Shown: positions 28,238 to 38,183, numbered from the stretch's first letter. The stretch: 64,000 nucleotides of DNA from Bradyrhizobium sp. NFR13 (GCF_900114605.1 NZ_FOTP01000003.1:558001-622000); one strand, 5' to 3'. Notes: generated by a model not told the origin, from the letters alone. A program made the numbers and translations.

Positions 28238-29905
28238 TTACTGCGTGATCGACACCGGCGAGAAGTCGACGAACCAGCTCTTCGGCTGCACGAAGCCCTT
28301 GATCTTCGGGCTCAGCGCACGCGGACCGACGTCATGGGCCACGTAGAGGAAGGCTGCGTCGTCGACCGAAGCCGCGTGCAATTCGGCCAGCGCTGCATCG
28401 CGTGCCGTTGCATCGAAGGTGGTGCGTGCCTTGGTCACCAGTTCGTCGAACTTCGGATTGTTGATGAAGCCCCAGTTGTTCGAGACCGGCGGCGCCATCG
28501 ACGACTGCAGGAAGCGAACCAGTGCAAAGAACGGGTCCATCGCTGCATAGGTAACGTTCGTTGCGTTGGAGCCGTTGGCGGTCGGATCCTTGACACCGCG
28601 GCGCCAGTTGGTGAACAGCGTGTTCCATTCGATGACGTCGAGCTTGACGTCGAAGTAGCACTCCGCCAGTGCCTGCTGCAGATATTCGTTCATCGGCAGC
28701 GGCAGCATCTGGCCGGAGCCGGATGCCGAGGTCTGCGTCTTCACTTCGAGCTTCTTGGTGGGGCCGTAACCTGCTTCCTTCATCAGCGCTTGCGCTGCCT
28801 TCAGATCATACTTGATTTCGAAACTCGGCTTGCCGCGCCAGGGGTGACCCGGCTCGAAGGTACCGGTCGCCGGCACCATCAGGCCGGCGAGCAAACCGTC
28901 CTTCAGGCCTTCGCGATCGATGCAGAGATTGGCCGCCTTGCGGACGCGGATGTCGTTCCACGGCGAACCTTCGGCACGAGAAAACTGCCACGGCCAGACA
29001 TGGGGCTGCTCGTTCTTCTCGATCTTGAAGCCACGCGCGGTAATTTCCTTGACAGCGTCAGGCGCAGGCGCCTCGACCCAGTCGACCTGACCGGACAGCA
29101 GCGCCGCAGTACGGGCGTTGGCTTCCGGCATCGGCAGCAGCACCATCTTATCGGTCTTCGGAACGCGGTCCTTGTTCCAGTAGGCGTCGTTCTTCACCAG
29201 TTCGAGACGCTCGCGCGGCGTGAACTTCGACATCTTCCACGGGCCGGTGCCGGAGGCTTCGCGGGCGAAGGCCGCCCATGCGGCCTGCGACTTGGCCTTG
29301 GCATCGGCGCCTTCAGCCTTGTCGAACAGCGCCTGCCACTTCGTCGGGCTCGCCATAAAGAGATTGGTGAGATTGATCGGCAGGAAGGAGTCCGGCTCTT
29401 TCGTGGTCAGTTCGACGGTCATGTCGTCGATCTTCTTCGCGGACACCAAAGTCGGCATACGCGATGCGGTCACACCGACCTGGCTGGCATCGAACTGGAC
29501 TGCATCTTGTTTGAGCACCTTGTCCACATTCCAGACCACGGCATCCGCATTGAAGGCCGAACCGTCATGGAAAGTGACGCCAGGACGCAGTTTGAAGGTC
29601 CATTTCTTCTTGTCGGCTTCATCGACTGCCCACTCGGTGGCGAGCGCGGGAATGACAACACTCGCCTTGGTAGCAGATGACAGATCCCAGCCGGTCAGGC
29701 CGTCATACATCGTGTTGCCGGTGAAACGATTGCCTTCGAACCCCTGATCGGGCTGGCCGAGCGTGCGCGGAATATCGGCAGCGGTCATGCCGATGCGCAG
29801 CACCGTTTCGGCACGCGCCACCTGCGGCAGGGTCAGGGCCGTGGCGAGCGTCAGCATCGTGATTGCTGCCGCGAGACGGCTCTTTGTCGGCTTTTCGATA
29901 CACAT
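28238..29905 (-). CDS. ABC transporter substrate-binding protein, family 5 (peptide/amide)
   Basis: 555 residues with a signal peptide ending near ARA-ET. The mature protein is a family 5 periplasmic solute-binding protein (LATEWAVDEADKKKWTFKL, GVTFHDGSAFNADAVVWN). It delivers substrate to the DppB/DppC channel encoded downstream. It is clearly a paralog of the protein at 30140, which is transcribed in the opposite direction. Confidence 0.95.
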   Translation of the reverse strand: MCIEKPTKSRLAAAITMLTLATALTLPQVARAETVLRIGMTAADIPRTLGQPDQGFEGNRFTGNTMYDGLTGWDLSSATKASVVIPALATEWAVDEADKKKWTFKLRPGVTFHDGSAFNADAVVWNVDKVLKQDAVQFDASQVGVTASRMPTLVSAKKIDDMTVELTTKEPDSFLPINLTNLFMASPTKWQALFDKAEGADAKAKSQAAWAAFAREASGTGPWKMSKFTPRERLELVKNDAYWNKDRVPKTDKMVLLPMPEANARTAALLSGQVDWVEAPAPDAVKEITARGFKIEKNEQPHVWPWQFSRAEGSPWNDIRVRKAANLCIDREGLKDGLLAGLMVPATGTFEPGHPWRGKPSFEIKYDLKAAQALMKEAGYGPTKKLEVKTQTSASGSGQMLPLPMNEYLQQALAECYFDVKLDVIEWNTLFTNWRRGVKDPTANGSNATNVTYAAMDPFFALVRFLQSSMAPPVSNNWGFINNPKFDELVTKARTTFDATARDAALAELHAASVDDAAFLYVAHDVGPRALSPKIKGFVQPKSWFVDFSPVSITQ

Positions 29906-30139
29906 CGTAATCAGTCCCTCTTGGCTTTGGATGACACGTTGGCTCTCGCCAGTGTTGGTTTGTTCTAAACTGGCTAATTCTTATGCAACGCTTGTGCCAA
30001 GGCCTGCAACCTTGCACCGCAATGACTCAAACTGCGGCACTGCAGCACACCAGCACACACCGACCGTTCCGCCTGCCCAATCTGGCATCAGGATTGCAAG
30101 TATCTGGCAGACAATATCCCACCATACGGAGTCTGGTTT

Positions 30140-31738
30140 ATGCGCGTTCGAAGCTCGTTATTTGTTGCGGCCATCGCCGCCGCCATAGGTGCAGCCGCGC
30201 CGGCGCAAGCCGAAACGGTGGTGCGCTATGGCATCTCGATGGCGGACGTGCCGCTGACCACCGGCCAGCCCGATCGCGGCGCCGGAGGCTACCAGTTCAC
30301 CGGCTACACGATCTACGATCCGCTCGTCGCCTGGGAAATGGATGTCGCCGATCGTCCCGGCAAACTCATTCCCGGCCTCGCCACCGAATGGAAGGTCGAC
30401 GACACCGACAAGACCAAGTGGCGCTTCACCTTGCGCAAGGGTGTCAAGTTTCACGACGGCAGCGACTTCAACGCCGATGCGGTGATCTGGAATCTCGACA
30501 AGGTGCTGAACGAGAAGGCGCCGCAATTCGACAAGCGCCAGAGCGCGCAGGTAAAGACCCGCCTGCCCTCGGTCGCGAGCTACGCCAAGATCGATGACGG
30601 CACTGTCGAGATCACCACCAAGAGCGTCGACTCCTTCTTCCCCTATCAGATGCTCTGGTTCCTGGTCTCCAGCCCCGCGCAATATGAAAAGGTCGGCAAG
30701 GACTGGGACAAGTTCGCATCGCAGCCTTCGGGCACCGGTCCGTTCAAGCTGACCAAGCTCGTTCCGCGCGAACTCGCCGAGCTCAGCAAGAATCCGGATT
30801 ACTGGGACAAGAAGCGCATTCCGAAAGCCGACAAGCTCGTGCTCGTCCCGATGCCGGAAGCCCTCACCCGCACCAACGCACTGCTTGCCGGTCAGGTCGA
30901 TCTGATCGAAACCCCTGCTCCAGACGCTGTGCCGCAGCTCAAGGGCGCCGGCATGAAGATCGTCGACAACGTCACGCCGCATGTCTGGAATTATCATCTC
31001 AGCGTGCTGCCGGGTTCGCCCTGGACCGACGTGCGCCTGCGCAAGGCGCTCAACCTCGCCATCGATCGCGATGCTGTGGTGGCGCTGATGAACGGCCTCG
31101 CCAAACCCGCCATCGGCCAGGTTGACCCATCGAGCCCCTGGTTCGGCAAGCCGAACTTCAAGATCAAGTATGATCTCGCCGAAGCCAAGAAGCTGGTGAA
31201 GGAAGCTGGCTATGGCCCGGAGAAACCGCTGAAGGCGACCTTCATCATCGCCAATGGCGGCACCGGCCAGATGCTGTCGCTACCGATCAACGAATTCCTG
31301 CAGCAGAGCTTCAAGGAAATCGGCGTCGAGGTCGAATTCAAGGTCGTCGAACTCGAGGTGCTCTACACCGCGTGGCGCAAGGGCGCAGCCGATGACAGCA
31401 TGAAGGGCATTACGTCCAACAACATCGCCTACGTCACCTCGGATCCGCTCTACGCCATCGTCCGCTTCTTCCACTCCGGCCAGATCGCGCCGGTCGGCGT
31501 GAACTGGGGCGGCTACAAGAATCCGACGGTCGATGCGCTAATCGACGAAGCCAAGAACACCTTCGATCCGAAGAAGCAGGACGAATTGCTCGCCGAAGCC
31601 CATGCGCAGATCGTCGATGATGCGGTGCTGGTCTGGGTCGTCCACGACACCAACCCGCACGCCCTGTCGCCGAAGGTGAAGAAGTTCGTGCAGGCCCAGC
31701 ACTGGTTCCAAGACCTGACCACGATCGGTCTGGACTGA
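30140..31738 (+). CDS. Second ABC substrate-binding protein, family 5 (paralog)
   Basis: 532 residues with a signal peptide ending at about AQA-ET. Shares with the protein at 28238 the patterns LATEWKVDDTDKTKWRF, GVKFHDGSDFNADAVIWN and a GQPD segment near the N-terminus, so the two arose by duplication. GGAG lies nine bases before the ATG. The divergent region of 234 bases should hold both promoters. It probably feeds the same transporter with a different ligand. It ends at a classical terminator. Confidence 0.94.
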   Translation: MRVRSSLFVAAIAAAIGAAAPAQAETVVRYGISMADVPLTTGQPDRGAGGYQFTGYTIYDPLVAWEMDVADRPGKLIPGLATEWKVDDTDKTKWRFTLRKGVKFHDGSDFNADAVIWNLDKVLNEKAPQFDKRQSAQVKTRLPSVASYAKIDDGTVEITTKSVDSFFPYQMLWFLVSSPAQYEKVGKDWDKFASQPSGTGPFKLTKLVPRELAELSKNPDYWDKKRIPKADKLVLVPMPEALTRTNALLAGQVDLIETPAPDAVPQLKGAGMKIVDNVTPHVWNYHLSVLPGSPWTDVRLRKALNLAIDRDAVVALMNGLAKPAIGQVDPSSPWFGKPNFKIKYDLAEAKKLVKEAGYGPEKPLKATFIIANGGTGQMLSLPINEFLQQSFKEIGVEVEFKVVELEVLYTAWRKGAADDSMKGITSNNIAYVTSDPLYAIVRFFHSGQIAPVGVNWGGYKNPTVDALIDEAKNTFDPKKQDELLAEAHAQIVDDAVLVWVVHDTNPHALSPKVKKFVQAQHWFQDLTTIGLD

Positions 31739-31776
31739 GCGTCTCTGGTCCATCAGACGGACCACGAAGTCAGGAA

Positions 31777-31805
31777 GCGCCGCCGAGCAATCGGCGGCGC
31801 TTTTT
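31777..31805 (+). terminator. Rho-independent terminator
   Basis: Stem GCGCCGCCGA (31777-31786) with TCGGCGGCGC (31791-31800), GCAA tetraloop, then five T. It lies 38 bases after the stop of the second binding-protein gene. Confidence 0.92.
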
Positions 31806-31838
31806 CTTGCCACGCATGCCGTCGCGGAGCGCCGATAT

Positions 31839-33425
31839 CTACCGCAGCCGCACGATCGCGCCTTCATTGCTCGATAATTCCAGCGCGCCCGAGACATTCT
31901 CGCCATGGCGATCCAGTCCGGTCGCCAGCAATATTTCGCCGCCCCCCACATGCAATGATGCAGGCTCTCCGCTGAGGTTGAGAGCGATCAGAACCATTTT
32001 CCCGTCATAGACGCGCCGATAGGCCAGCACATCGCCCGCAACGTCCACAGGCTCATAGCTGCCGAACACCAGTTCAGGCAGGTGCTTGCGCAGATCGATC
32101 AGTTTCACATAGAGACTCAAGATCGAATGGGGATCGGCCGCGAGCGCAGCCGCATTCTGATGGTGATAGTCCGTGTCCAGCGGCAGCCAAGGCTCGCCAG
32201 TTGTGAAACCCGCATGCTCGGTCGCGCCCCATTGCATTGGCGCGCGGCACCCGTCGCGACCAACACCGATCCCAGGGACGTTCTTTTCGAATGGATCCTG
32301 AACCTGATCCGGCGCAATCGGCACCTGCTTCATGCCGATCTCGTCGCCATAATAAAGCGTCGGGGTCCCGCGCAGTGTCAGCAACAACATCGCAGCGACG
32401 CGCGCCTGGGCTGTGCCAACGCGGCTGGCGACGCGCGGCCGGTCGTGATTGCCGAGCACCCAGTTCGGCCACGCGCCGAGCGGCAGTGCGGCTTCGTAGC
32501 GCGCGATCAATTCGCCGATGGCAAAGGCATTCCATGGCGAGGAGAGCAGTGCAAAATTGAACGGCAGATGCGCGCCCGACAGGTCATTGCCGTAATAGGC
32601 GACCAGCCGGTCGACCGGGAGATAGACCTCGCCGATCAACACGCGATCATCAAATTCGTCCACAACCCGGCGCATCTCGGCGACGACATCCTGCGTCTCA
32701 GGGCGATCGGTGGAGTAGAGCTGGATCAATGTCTCATGTGGCGGCCTGCCCGCAACGTAATTGGGATTGATTGGATTATCGCGAAACTGATCGTCCTTGA
32801 TCAGATGCCAGATCACGTCGACGCGGAAGCCATCGACACCTCGCCGCATCCAGAACCGCATCACCTCATAGATGGCGTCGCGAACAGCGGGATTGCGCCA
32901 GTTCAGATCGGGCTGTTTGTCGAGAAAGGCATGATAGTAATATTGCTGGGTGGCCTCGTCATATTGCCAGGAGCTGCCGCCAAACTCCGACATCCAGTTG
33001 GTCGGCTCGCTGCCGTCCGGCTTCGGGTCGTGCCAGATGTACCAATCGCGTTTGGGATTATCGCGTGACGATCGGCTCTCGACAAACCACGGATGCTGAT
33101 CCGAGGTGTGATTCGGCACCAGATCGAGAATGATCTTCAAACCATGACCGTGAGCCGTGGCCACCAGCGCGTCGAAATCAGCCGATGTGCCGAAGATCGG
33201 ATCGACACCGATATAGTCTGATATGTCATAGCCAAAGTCTGCCATCGGAGACGGGAAGATCGGTGACAACCAGATCGCGTCGATACCGAGCTGCCGCAGA
33301 TAAGGAAGCCGGCCGACAATGCCCGCGAGATCGCCGATGCCGTCTCCATTGGAGTCCTGGAACGACCGCGGATAGATCTGATAGATGGTGCCGGCCTGCC
33401 ACCAGACTGTCGCTGCAGTTGCCAT
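31839..33425 (-). CDS. GH13 alpha-glucosidase / oligo-1,6-glucosidase
   Basis: 528 residues from the ATG at 33425 (MATAATVWWQ). Glycoside hydrolase 13 motifs: DLVPNHTSDQHPWF, GFRVDVIWHL with the nucleophile aspartate, GEVYLP with the acid/base glutamate, and LGNHDRPR with the third carboxylate. N-terminal QIYPRSFQDSNGDGIGDL is typical of alpha-glucosidases acting on short maltooligosaccharides or isomaltose, or trehalose/sucrose in related groups. No signal peptide is seen, so it is cytoplasmic. No sugar transporter is nearby. Confidence 0.94.
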   Translation of the reverse strand: MATAATVWWQAGTIYQIYPRSFQDSNGDGIGDLAGIVGRLPYLRQLGIDAIWLSPIFPSPMADFGYDISDYIGVDPIFGTSADFDALVATAHGHGLKIILDLVPNHTSDQHPWFVESRSSRDNPKRDWYIWHDPKPDGSEPTNWMSEFGGSSWQYDEATQQYYYHAFLDKQPDLNWRNPAVRDAIYEVMRFWMRRGVDGFRVDVIWHLIKDDQFRDNPINPNYVAGRPPHETLIQLYSTDRPETQDVVAEMRRVVDEFDDRVLIGEVYLPVDRLVAYYGNDLSGAHLPFNFALLSSPWNAFAIGELIARYEAALPLGAWPNWVLGNHDRPRVASRVGTAQARVAAMLLLTLRGTPTLYYGDEIGMKQVPIAPDQVQDPFEKNVPGIGVGRDGCRAPMQWGATEHAGFTTGEPWLPLDTDYHHQNAAALAADPHSILSLYVKLIDLRKHLPELVFGSYEPVDVAGDVLAYRRVYDGKMVLIALNLSGEPASLHVGGGEILLATGLDRHGENVSGALELSSNEGAIVRLR

Positions 33426-33465
33426 GGTCCTGTCACCCAATGTTCTGAGACTTCCATCACGCACG

Positions 33466-33493
33466 AAAAAACGGCCCTTCCGAGGAAGGGCCG
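33466..33493 (-). terminator. Rho-independent terminator of the small secreted-protein gene
   Basis: Read on the minus strand: stem CGGCCCTTC with GAAGGGCCG (33472-33480 and 33485-33493 on the plus strand), four-base loop, then six T. It lies 19 bases past the stop at 33513. Confidence 0.9.
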
Positions 33494-33512
33494 CCTTTCG
33501 GTCGACGCAATG

Positions 33513-33785
33513 TTAGTAGCGTTCGATGACAGTACGACGTTCGACACCGCCATCATAGTAGCCACGGTCACGATCGCGGCTGCGCTTGATGATCACGGTC
33601 TCGTTGCGATCGCGACGATCACGGTAGTAGCCACGGTCGTAATCATCGCGATAACGATCGCGGCCAACTGCGCCTACGGTGACACCACCCGGACCGACGG
33701 CTACGCCGACGTCTTGAGCCTTGGCCGGAATTGCGCTGCCGATGCCCGCCGCAGCAACGGCGATGATGGCAAGATGCTTAATCAT
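33513..33785 (-). CDS. Small exported Arg/Asp/Tyr-rich protein
   Basis: 90 residues: a signal peptide (MIKHLAIIAVAAAGIG, cleavage near AKA-QD), a glycine/valine patch, then a repetitive charged tail (RDRYRDDYDRGYYRDRRDR) and a VIERY end. The start at 33785 has a good ribosome-binding region (GGAGCACG) and yields the signal peptide directly. The function is unknown; the tail could bind nucleic acids, metals or cell-wall polymers. Monocistronic, with its own terminator. Confidence 0.82.
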   Translation of the reverse strand: MIKHLAIIAVAAAGIGSAIPAKAQDVGVAVGPGGVTVGAVGRDRYRDDYDRGYYRDRRDRNETVIIKRSRDRDRGYYDGGVERRTVIERY

Positions 33786-33916
33786 GACGTGCTCCTCATG
33801 TGTGAACCATGAGGTAGCAATCCCGCGCTGCAGGGTTAGTTCCGAGAACATGACAAAACGATCATGCGTCACGGGCGCGAAAGCCCGGAACCAATCGAGG
33901 TTTTGCCGACCGTGAA

Positions 33917-34885
33917 CTAGCCAGGCGGTATAATTGCGTTGCTGGGCATTGGTCGATCCGTGATCTGCTGGCCGAACAGACTTCCGACCAGCTCGACCAT
34001 TACCCGCGCCGTTCGCCCCCGCTCGTCCAGAAACGGATTGAGCTCGACGACATCCAGCGAACACAACAGGCCGGAGTCGTGCAGCAGCTCCATGATGAGA
34101 TGTGCTTCGCGATAGGTCGCGCCACCGGGCACCATGGTGCCGACGCCGGGCGCTGCCGCGGGATCAAGAAAGTCCACATCGAAGGACACATGCAGCACGC
34201 CGTTGCGGGCCTTGACCCGCTCGATGACGCGGCGAAGCAGAACGCCGACACCGAACTCGTCGATCTGCCGCATGTCCGCGATAGCGACCTTGCGCGCGTG
34301 AACCAGCTCCTTCTCGAGCTTATCGATGGAGCGGACGCCGAACAGATCGAGATTATCGGGCTTGATCGATGCGCGCGGCTCAGCGCCGAGTAGTCCATCC
34401 AGACCGGGCTCGCCGCACAGAAAGGCCGCGGACATGCCGTGCATATTGCCGGTGATGGTCGTGTGCGGTGTATTGTAATCGGCATGCGCGTCGAGCCACA
34501 GCACGAACAGTTCCCGCCCCTGCTCGTGCCAGTGCCGCGTCACCCCATTGACCGATCCCATGGACAGGCTGTGATCACCGCCCACGAAGATCGGCAGCGC
34601 GCCCGATTTGGCAAGGGTGTAGGCGCGCGCACTCAGCGCCTGGATCCACCTCTGGATATCGCGATAGTGCTTGGCATTCTCCGGCGGTGTATCAGTCGAC
34701 AGAGGAGCAGACGGTGGCGTGAGGTCACCGTGATCTTCCACCTCGAAGCCAAGCTCTTCCAGCAGCGGCCCCAAGCCTGCCGTCCGCATAGCCGCCGGCC
34801 CCATCAAAGTCCCGCGCTGCGAGGCCCCGACTTCCACCGGCGCGCCCAGCAATGCGATGCGTTTGTGATGGGAGACGTCGGTCAT
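33917..34885 (-). CDS. rocF: Arginase
   Basis: 322 residues from ATG 34885; a TTG two codons upstream is in frame but less likely. Ureohydrolase manganese motifs in order: GGDHSLSMGS, WLDAHADYNTP, SFDVDFLDP, with LDVVELNPFLDERGRTA at the end, which favours arginase over agmatinase. It splits arginine to ornithine and urea. It is divergent from glgX and has no ornithine-pathway gene next to it. Confidence 0.94.
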   Translation of the reverse strand: MTDVSHHKRIALLGAPVEVGASQRGTLMGPAAMRTAGLGPLLEELGFEVEDHGDLTPPSAPLSTDTPPENAKHYRDIQRWIQALSARAYTLAKSGALPIFVGGDHSLSMGSVNGVTRHWHEQGRELFVLWLDAHADYNTPHTTITGNMHGMSAAFLCGEPGLDGLLGAEPRASIKPDNLDLFGVRSIDKLEKELVHARKVAIADMRQIDEFGVGVLLRRVIERVKARNGVLHVSFDVDFLDPAAAPGVGTMVPGGATYREAHLIMELLHDSGLLCSLDVVELNPFLDERGRTARVMVELVGSLFGQQITDRPMPSNAIIPPG

Positions 34886-35009
34886 AAGCAAAACTCCGGG
34901 CTAGCGACCCTCGCAGGCCAAGATATATTCCAAAAGCACCTGATTGCATTGCAACGGAAATGCGGCAGCGCAGTTATCCCGCGCATTCATACCAGACAGT
35001 GGGGCAATC

Positions 35010-37142
35010 GTGACAAACAGAGTGGTCGAAGAAGGTCTTCCCTATCCCTTTGGCGCGCATTGGGATGGAAAGGGCACCAACTTCGCACTCTTCTCCGCCA
35101 ATGCCACCAAGGTCGAGGTCTGCCTGTTCGAGGGCGACAAGGAAACTCGAATCGAGCTGCCGGAATATACCGACGAGGTGTTTCACGGCTACATCCCCGA
35201 CGTCGGCCCCGGCACTTTCTATGGCTATCGCGTCCATGGCCCCTATGAGCCAGAAAAGGGCCATCGCTTCAATCCGAACAAGCTGCTGCTCGATCCCTAT
35301 GCCCGTGCCCATGCCGGGCAGCTCGAATGGAATCCAGCCGTGTTCGGCTACAAGATGGAGAGCGGCGACGACACCACCTTCGACGAACGCGACTCCGCGC
35401 CCTTCATGCCGAAATGCGTGATTGTCGACCGCGACTTCGACTGGGCTGGCGAGGCCGGCCGGCAGCCGGTGCCATGGGACCAGACCATCATCTACGAGAC
35501 CCACGTCAAGGGCTTCACCAAGCTGCATCCCGACGTGCCGGAAAAATTACGCGGCACCTATGCCGGCTTCGGCAGCAAGCCTGTGGTGGATTATCTCTGC
35601 GGCCTCGGCATCACCTCGGTCGAGCTTTTGCCGATCCATACCTTCATCAATGACGACTATCTGCTCAATAAGAAGCTGGTGAATTATTGGGGCTACAATT
35701 CCATCGGCTTCTTCGCCCCCGATCCGCGTTACGCCTCGGACGTGCCGAACTCGCTGCGCGAGTTCAAGGAGATGGTGTCAGCGTTGCATGCCGGCGGCCT
35801 CGAGGTGATCCTCGATGTCGTCTACAACCACACGGCCGAAGGCAACGAGCTTGGCCCGACCCTGTCCTTCAAGGGTATCGACAATGCCAGCTATTACCGG
35901 CTGATGCCGGACAAGCCTCGCTATTACATCAACGACACCGGCACCGGAAACACAGTGAATCTGTCCAGTGCCCGCGTCATCCAGATGGTGGCAGACAGCC
36001 TGCGCTATTGGGTGCGAGAGATGCATATCGACGGCTTCCGCTTCGATCTTGGCACTATTCTCGCGCGCGAGGTCTACGGCTTCACCGAACAGAGCGGCTT
36101 CCTGAAAGCCGTCGATCAGGATCCGTTGCTGACGACAGTGAAGCTGATCGCTGAACCATGGGACATCGGCCCCGGCGGTTATCAGGTCGGCGGCTTTCCG
36201 CCCGGCTGGGCGGAATGGAACGACAAGTTCCGCGATACCACGCGTAACTTCTGGCGCGGCAAAGCGCCAGTTTCGGCACTGGCACCGCGTCTCGTTGCCT
36301 CCGGCGACATGTTCAACCATCAGGGCCGCCGCGCCTGGGCCAGCATCAATTTTGTCACCGCTCACGACGGCTTCACGCTGAACGATTGGGCGAGCTACAA
36401 CGAGAAGCACAACGAGGCCAATGGCGAGAACAACAAGGACGGCTCCTCCAACAACGCCTCATGGAATTGCGGCGTCGAGGGGCCGACCGATGACAAGGCC
36501 ATCATCGCGCTACGCGAGCGCCAGAAGCGCAATATGCTGGCGACGCTGCTGTTCTCCCAGGGCACACCGATGCTGCTCGGCGGCGACGAATTCGGCCGCA
36601 CCCAGAACGGCAACAACAATGCCTATTGCCAGGACAGCGAGATTTCCTGGTTCAACTGGAGCCTGACGACTGAGGGCAAGGACCTTCTCGCTTTTACCAG
36701 GCGGCTCATCAAGCTGCTCGGCGACTGCTCGGTCCTGCGTCGCAGCCGCTTCCTCACTGGTGAGCACGACCCCGATCTCGACGTTCGCGATGTGACATGG
36801 ATCAACGCCAATGGCGGCCCGATGCAGGATGCGCATTGGAAAGACGGCAACATGAAATGCTTCGGCATGTTGCTGGACGGCCGCGCGCAGAAGACCGGCA
36901 TCCACAAGCCGGCCGACGATGAGACCATGCTGATCATCCTCAATAGCTTCGAGGGGTTGGTGGACTTCACCATGCCGGAAGCCACAGGCGGAACCGGATG
37001 GGAACTGCTGGTGGATACCAATATCCCCGATGCAGACCTTCCCGACGCCAATGAAGAAGACTTCCCGTTCGGCCACATTTACCAGGTCACAGGCCGCTCG
37101 CTGCTGCTGTTTTCTCTGAAAAAACAGCTCATTGCGCAATGA
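35010..37142 (+). CDS. glgX: Glycogen debranching enzyme
   Basis: 710 residues from GTG 35010 with GGGG upstream. N-terminal CBM48-like domain (PFGAHWDGKGTNFALFSANA), then a GH13 isoamylase-type barrel with DVVYNHTAEGNELGP, GFRFDLGTIL (nucleophile), AEPWDIGPGGYQVG (acid) and VTAHDGFTLND. It removes short alpha-1,6 branches during glycogen breakdown in the cytoplasm. Other glg genes are not in the window. Confidence 0.96.
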   Translation: MTNRVVEEGLPYPFGAHWDGKGTNFALFSANATKVEVCLFEGDKETRIELPEYTDEVFHGYIPDVGPGTFYGYRVHGPYEPEKGHRFNPNKLLLDPYARAHAGQLEWNPAVFGYKMESGDDTTFDERDSAPFMPKCVIVDRDFDWAGEAGRQPVPWDQTIIYETHVKGFTKLHPDVPEKLRGTYAGFGSKPVVDYLCGLGITSVELLPIHTFINDDYLLNKKLVNYWGYNSIGFFAPDPRYASDVPNSLREFKEMVSALHAGGLEVILDVVYNHTAEGNELGPTLSFKGIDNASYYRLMPDKPRYYINDTGTGNTVNLSSARVIQMVADSLRYWVREMHIDGFRFDLGTILAREVYGFTEQSGFLKAVDQDPLLTTVKLIAEPWDIGPGGYQVGGFPPGWAEWNDKFRDTTRNFWRGKAPVSALAPRLVASGDMFNHQGRRAWASINFVTAHDGFTLNDWASYNEKHNEANGENNKDGSSNNASWNCGVEGPTDDKAIIALRERQKRNMLATLLFSQGTPMLLGGDEFGRTQNGNNNAYCQDSEISWFNWSLTTEGKDLLAFTRRLIKLLGDCSVLRRSRFLTGEHDPDLDVRDVTWINANGGPMQDAHWKDGNMKCFGMLLDGRAQKTGIHKPADDETMLIILNSFEGLVDFTMPEATGGTGWELLVDTNIPDADLPDANEEDFPFGHIYQVTGRSLLLFSLKKQLIAQ

Positions 37143-37272
37143 GGTCGGCGCAGCCTCCTGCCCACATTTTCTGCACATTCCTGTCACTGAACCTCGGAAC
37201 GATGTTTGGTGACTACACTTATCTGGCAACGCTTCATTTCTGTTTTTTTGTCGAACTAGTGGAGACCCAAAA

Positions 37273-38121
37273 GTGCAGATTCGCGCGGGCTACGACATCG
37301 CTTTCCAGTGTACGCAGGAAACGCCCATGATCCTGATGCTCAGCATTCATCCTTCGCGGGCGAAGGATCTGCAGAGTGCGCATCGCATCCGGTTCTCCCA
37401 CGACGTGCACGCGCATGACTATCTCGACATGTTCGGCAATACCTGCACGCGCATCGTCGCGCCGCCTGGACTGATCGAGATCAAGAATGACTTTCTGATT
37501 TCAGATAGCGGGCTTCCGGATGCGGCTCCGCCATCAGGGCCGCTGCAGGCGGTTGGCGAACTGCCTGACGATGTCATGGTCTTCCTACTCGGCAGCCGCT
37601 ATTGCGACACGCAGAAGCTGTCAGATCTTGCCTGGTCGCTGTTCGGCCATATCGAAGATGGCGCGGCGCGCGTCCAAGCCATTGTCGATTACGTGCATCA
37701 GCGCATCGAGTTCGGCTATCACCACGCCCGCAACGATCGTACGGCCCTTGAAGGTCATGAAGAGCGTATCGGCGTGTGCCGCGACTTCGCCCATCTCGCC
37801 GTCGCGCTGTGCCGCTGCATGAACATTCCGGCGCGCTATTGCACCGGCTATCTCGGCGATATCGGCGTGCCCATCGATCCCGCGCCGATGGATTTCAGCG
37901 CCTGGTTGGAAGTCTATCTCGGAAACAAGTGGTACACATTCGATGCGCGCCACAATCATCCGCGCATCGGGCGCATCGTGATGGCCCGCGGCCGCGATGC
38001 CGCGGACGTCGCAATCTCCACCAATTTTGGCCCGACGCCGCTGGTGCGTTTTACCGTGGTCACGGAAGAGGTTTTTAGCGAAGCCACCCCCGCCATCGCG
38101 CCGATGTCGATGGTGGCCTGA
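37273..38121 (+). CDS. Transglutaminase-like domain protein
   Basis: 282 residues from GTG 37273, with GGAG eight bases upstream. N-terminal bacterial transglutaminase-like beta domain (IRAGYDIAFQCTQETPMIL). The catalytic cysteine is in GVCRDFAHLAVALCR and the histidine in YTFDARHNHPRIGR, followed by the aspartate region. Members of this family are probably proteases or peptide ligases/amidases with a papain-like triad; no partner genes are seen. No signal peptide. Confidence 0.92.
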   Translation: MQIRAGYDIAFQCTQETPMILMLSIHPSRAKDLQSAHRIRFSHDVHAHDYLDMFGNTCTRIVAPPGLIEIKNDFLISDSGLPDAAPPSGPLQAVGELPDDVMVFLLGSRYCDTQKLSDLAWSLFGHIEDGAARVQAIVDYVHQRIEFGYHHARNDRTALEGHEERIGVCRDFAHLAVALCRCMNIPARYCTGYLGDIGVPIDPAPMDFSAWLEVYLGNKWYTFDARHNHPRIGRIVMARGRDAADVAISTNFGPTPLVRFTVVTEEVFSEATPAIAPMSMVA

Positions 38122-38148
38122 TCGTTGTTTCGAGCCAATCGTTGATTT

Positions 38149-38178
38149 CAAAGCCATCCGTGTCCGCGGGTGGCTTTG
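38149..38178. terminator. Bidirectional hairpin between convergent genes
   Basis: CAAAGCCATCC (38149-38159) pairs with GGGTGGCTTTG (38168-38178) with one G-T pair. It sits between the stops of the transglutaminase-like gene and the ABC permease gene and could terminate both. Confidence 0.7.
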
Positions 38179-38183
38179 TCGTT

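Noticed and set aside
28334-29680. 448-codon frame opposite the binding-protein gene
   Set aside because: Antisense shadow; the minus strand encodes a signal peptide and a full family 5 binding protein.
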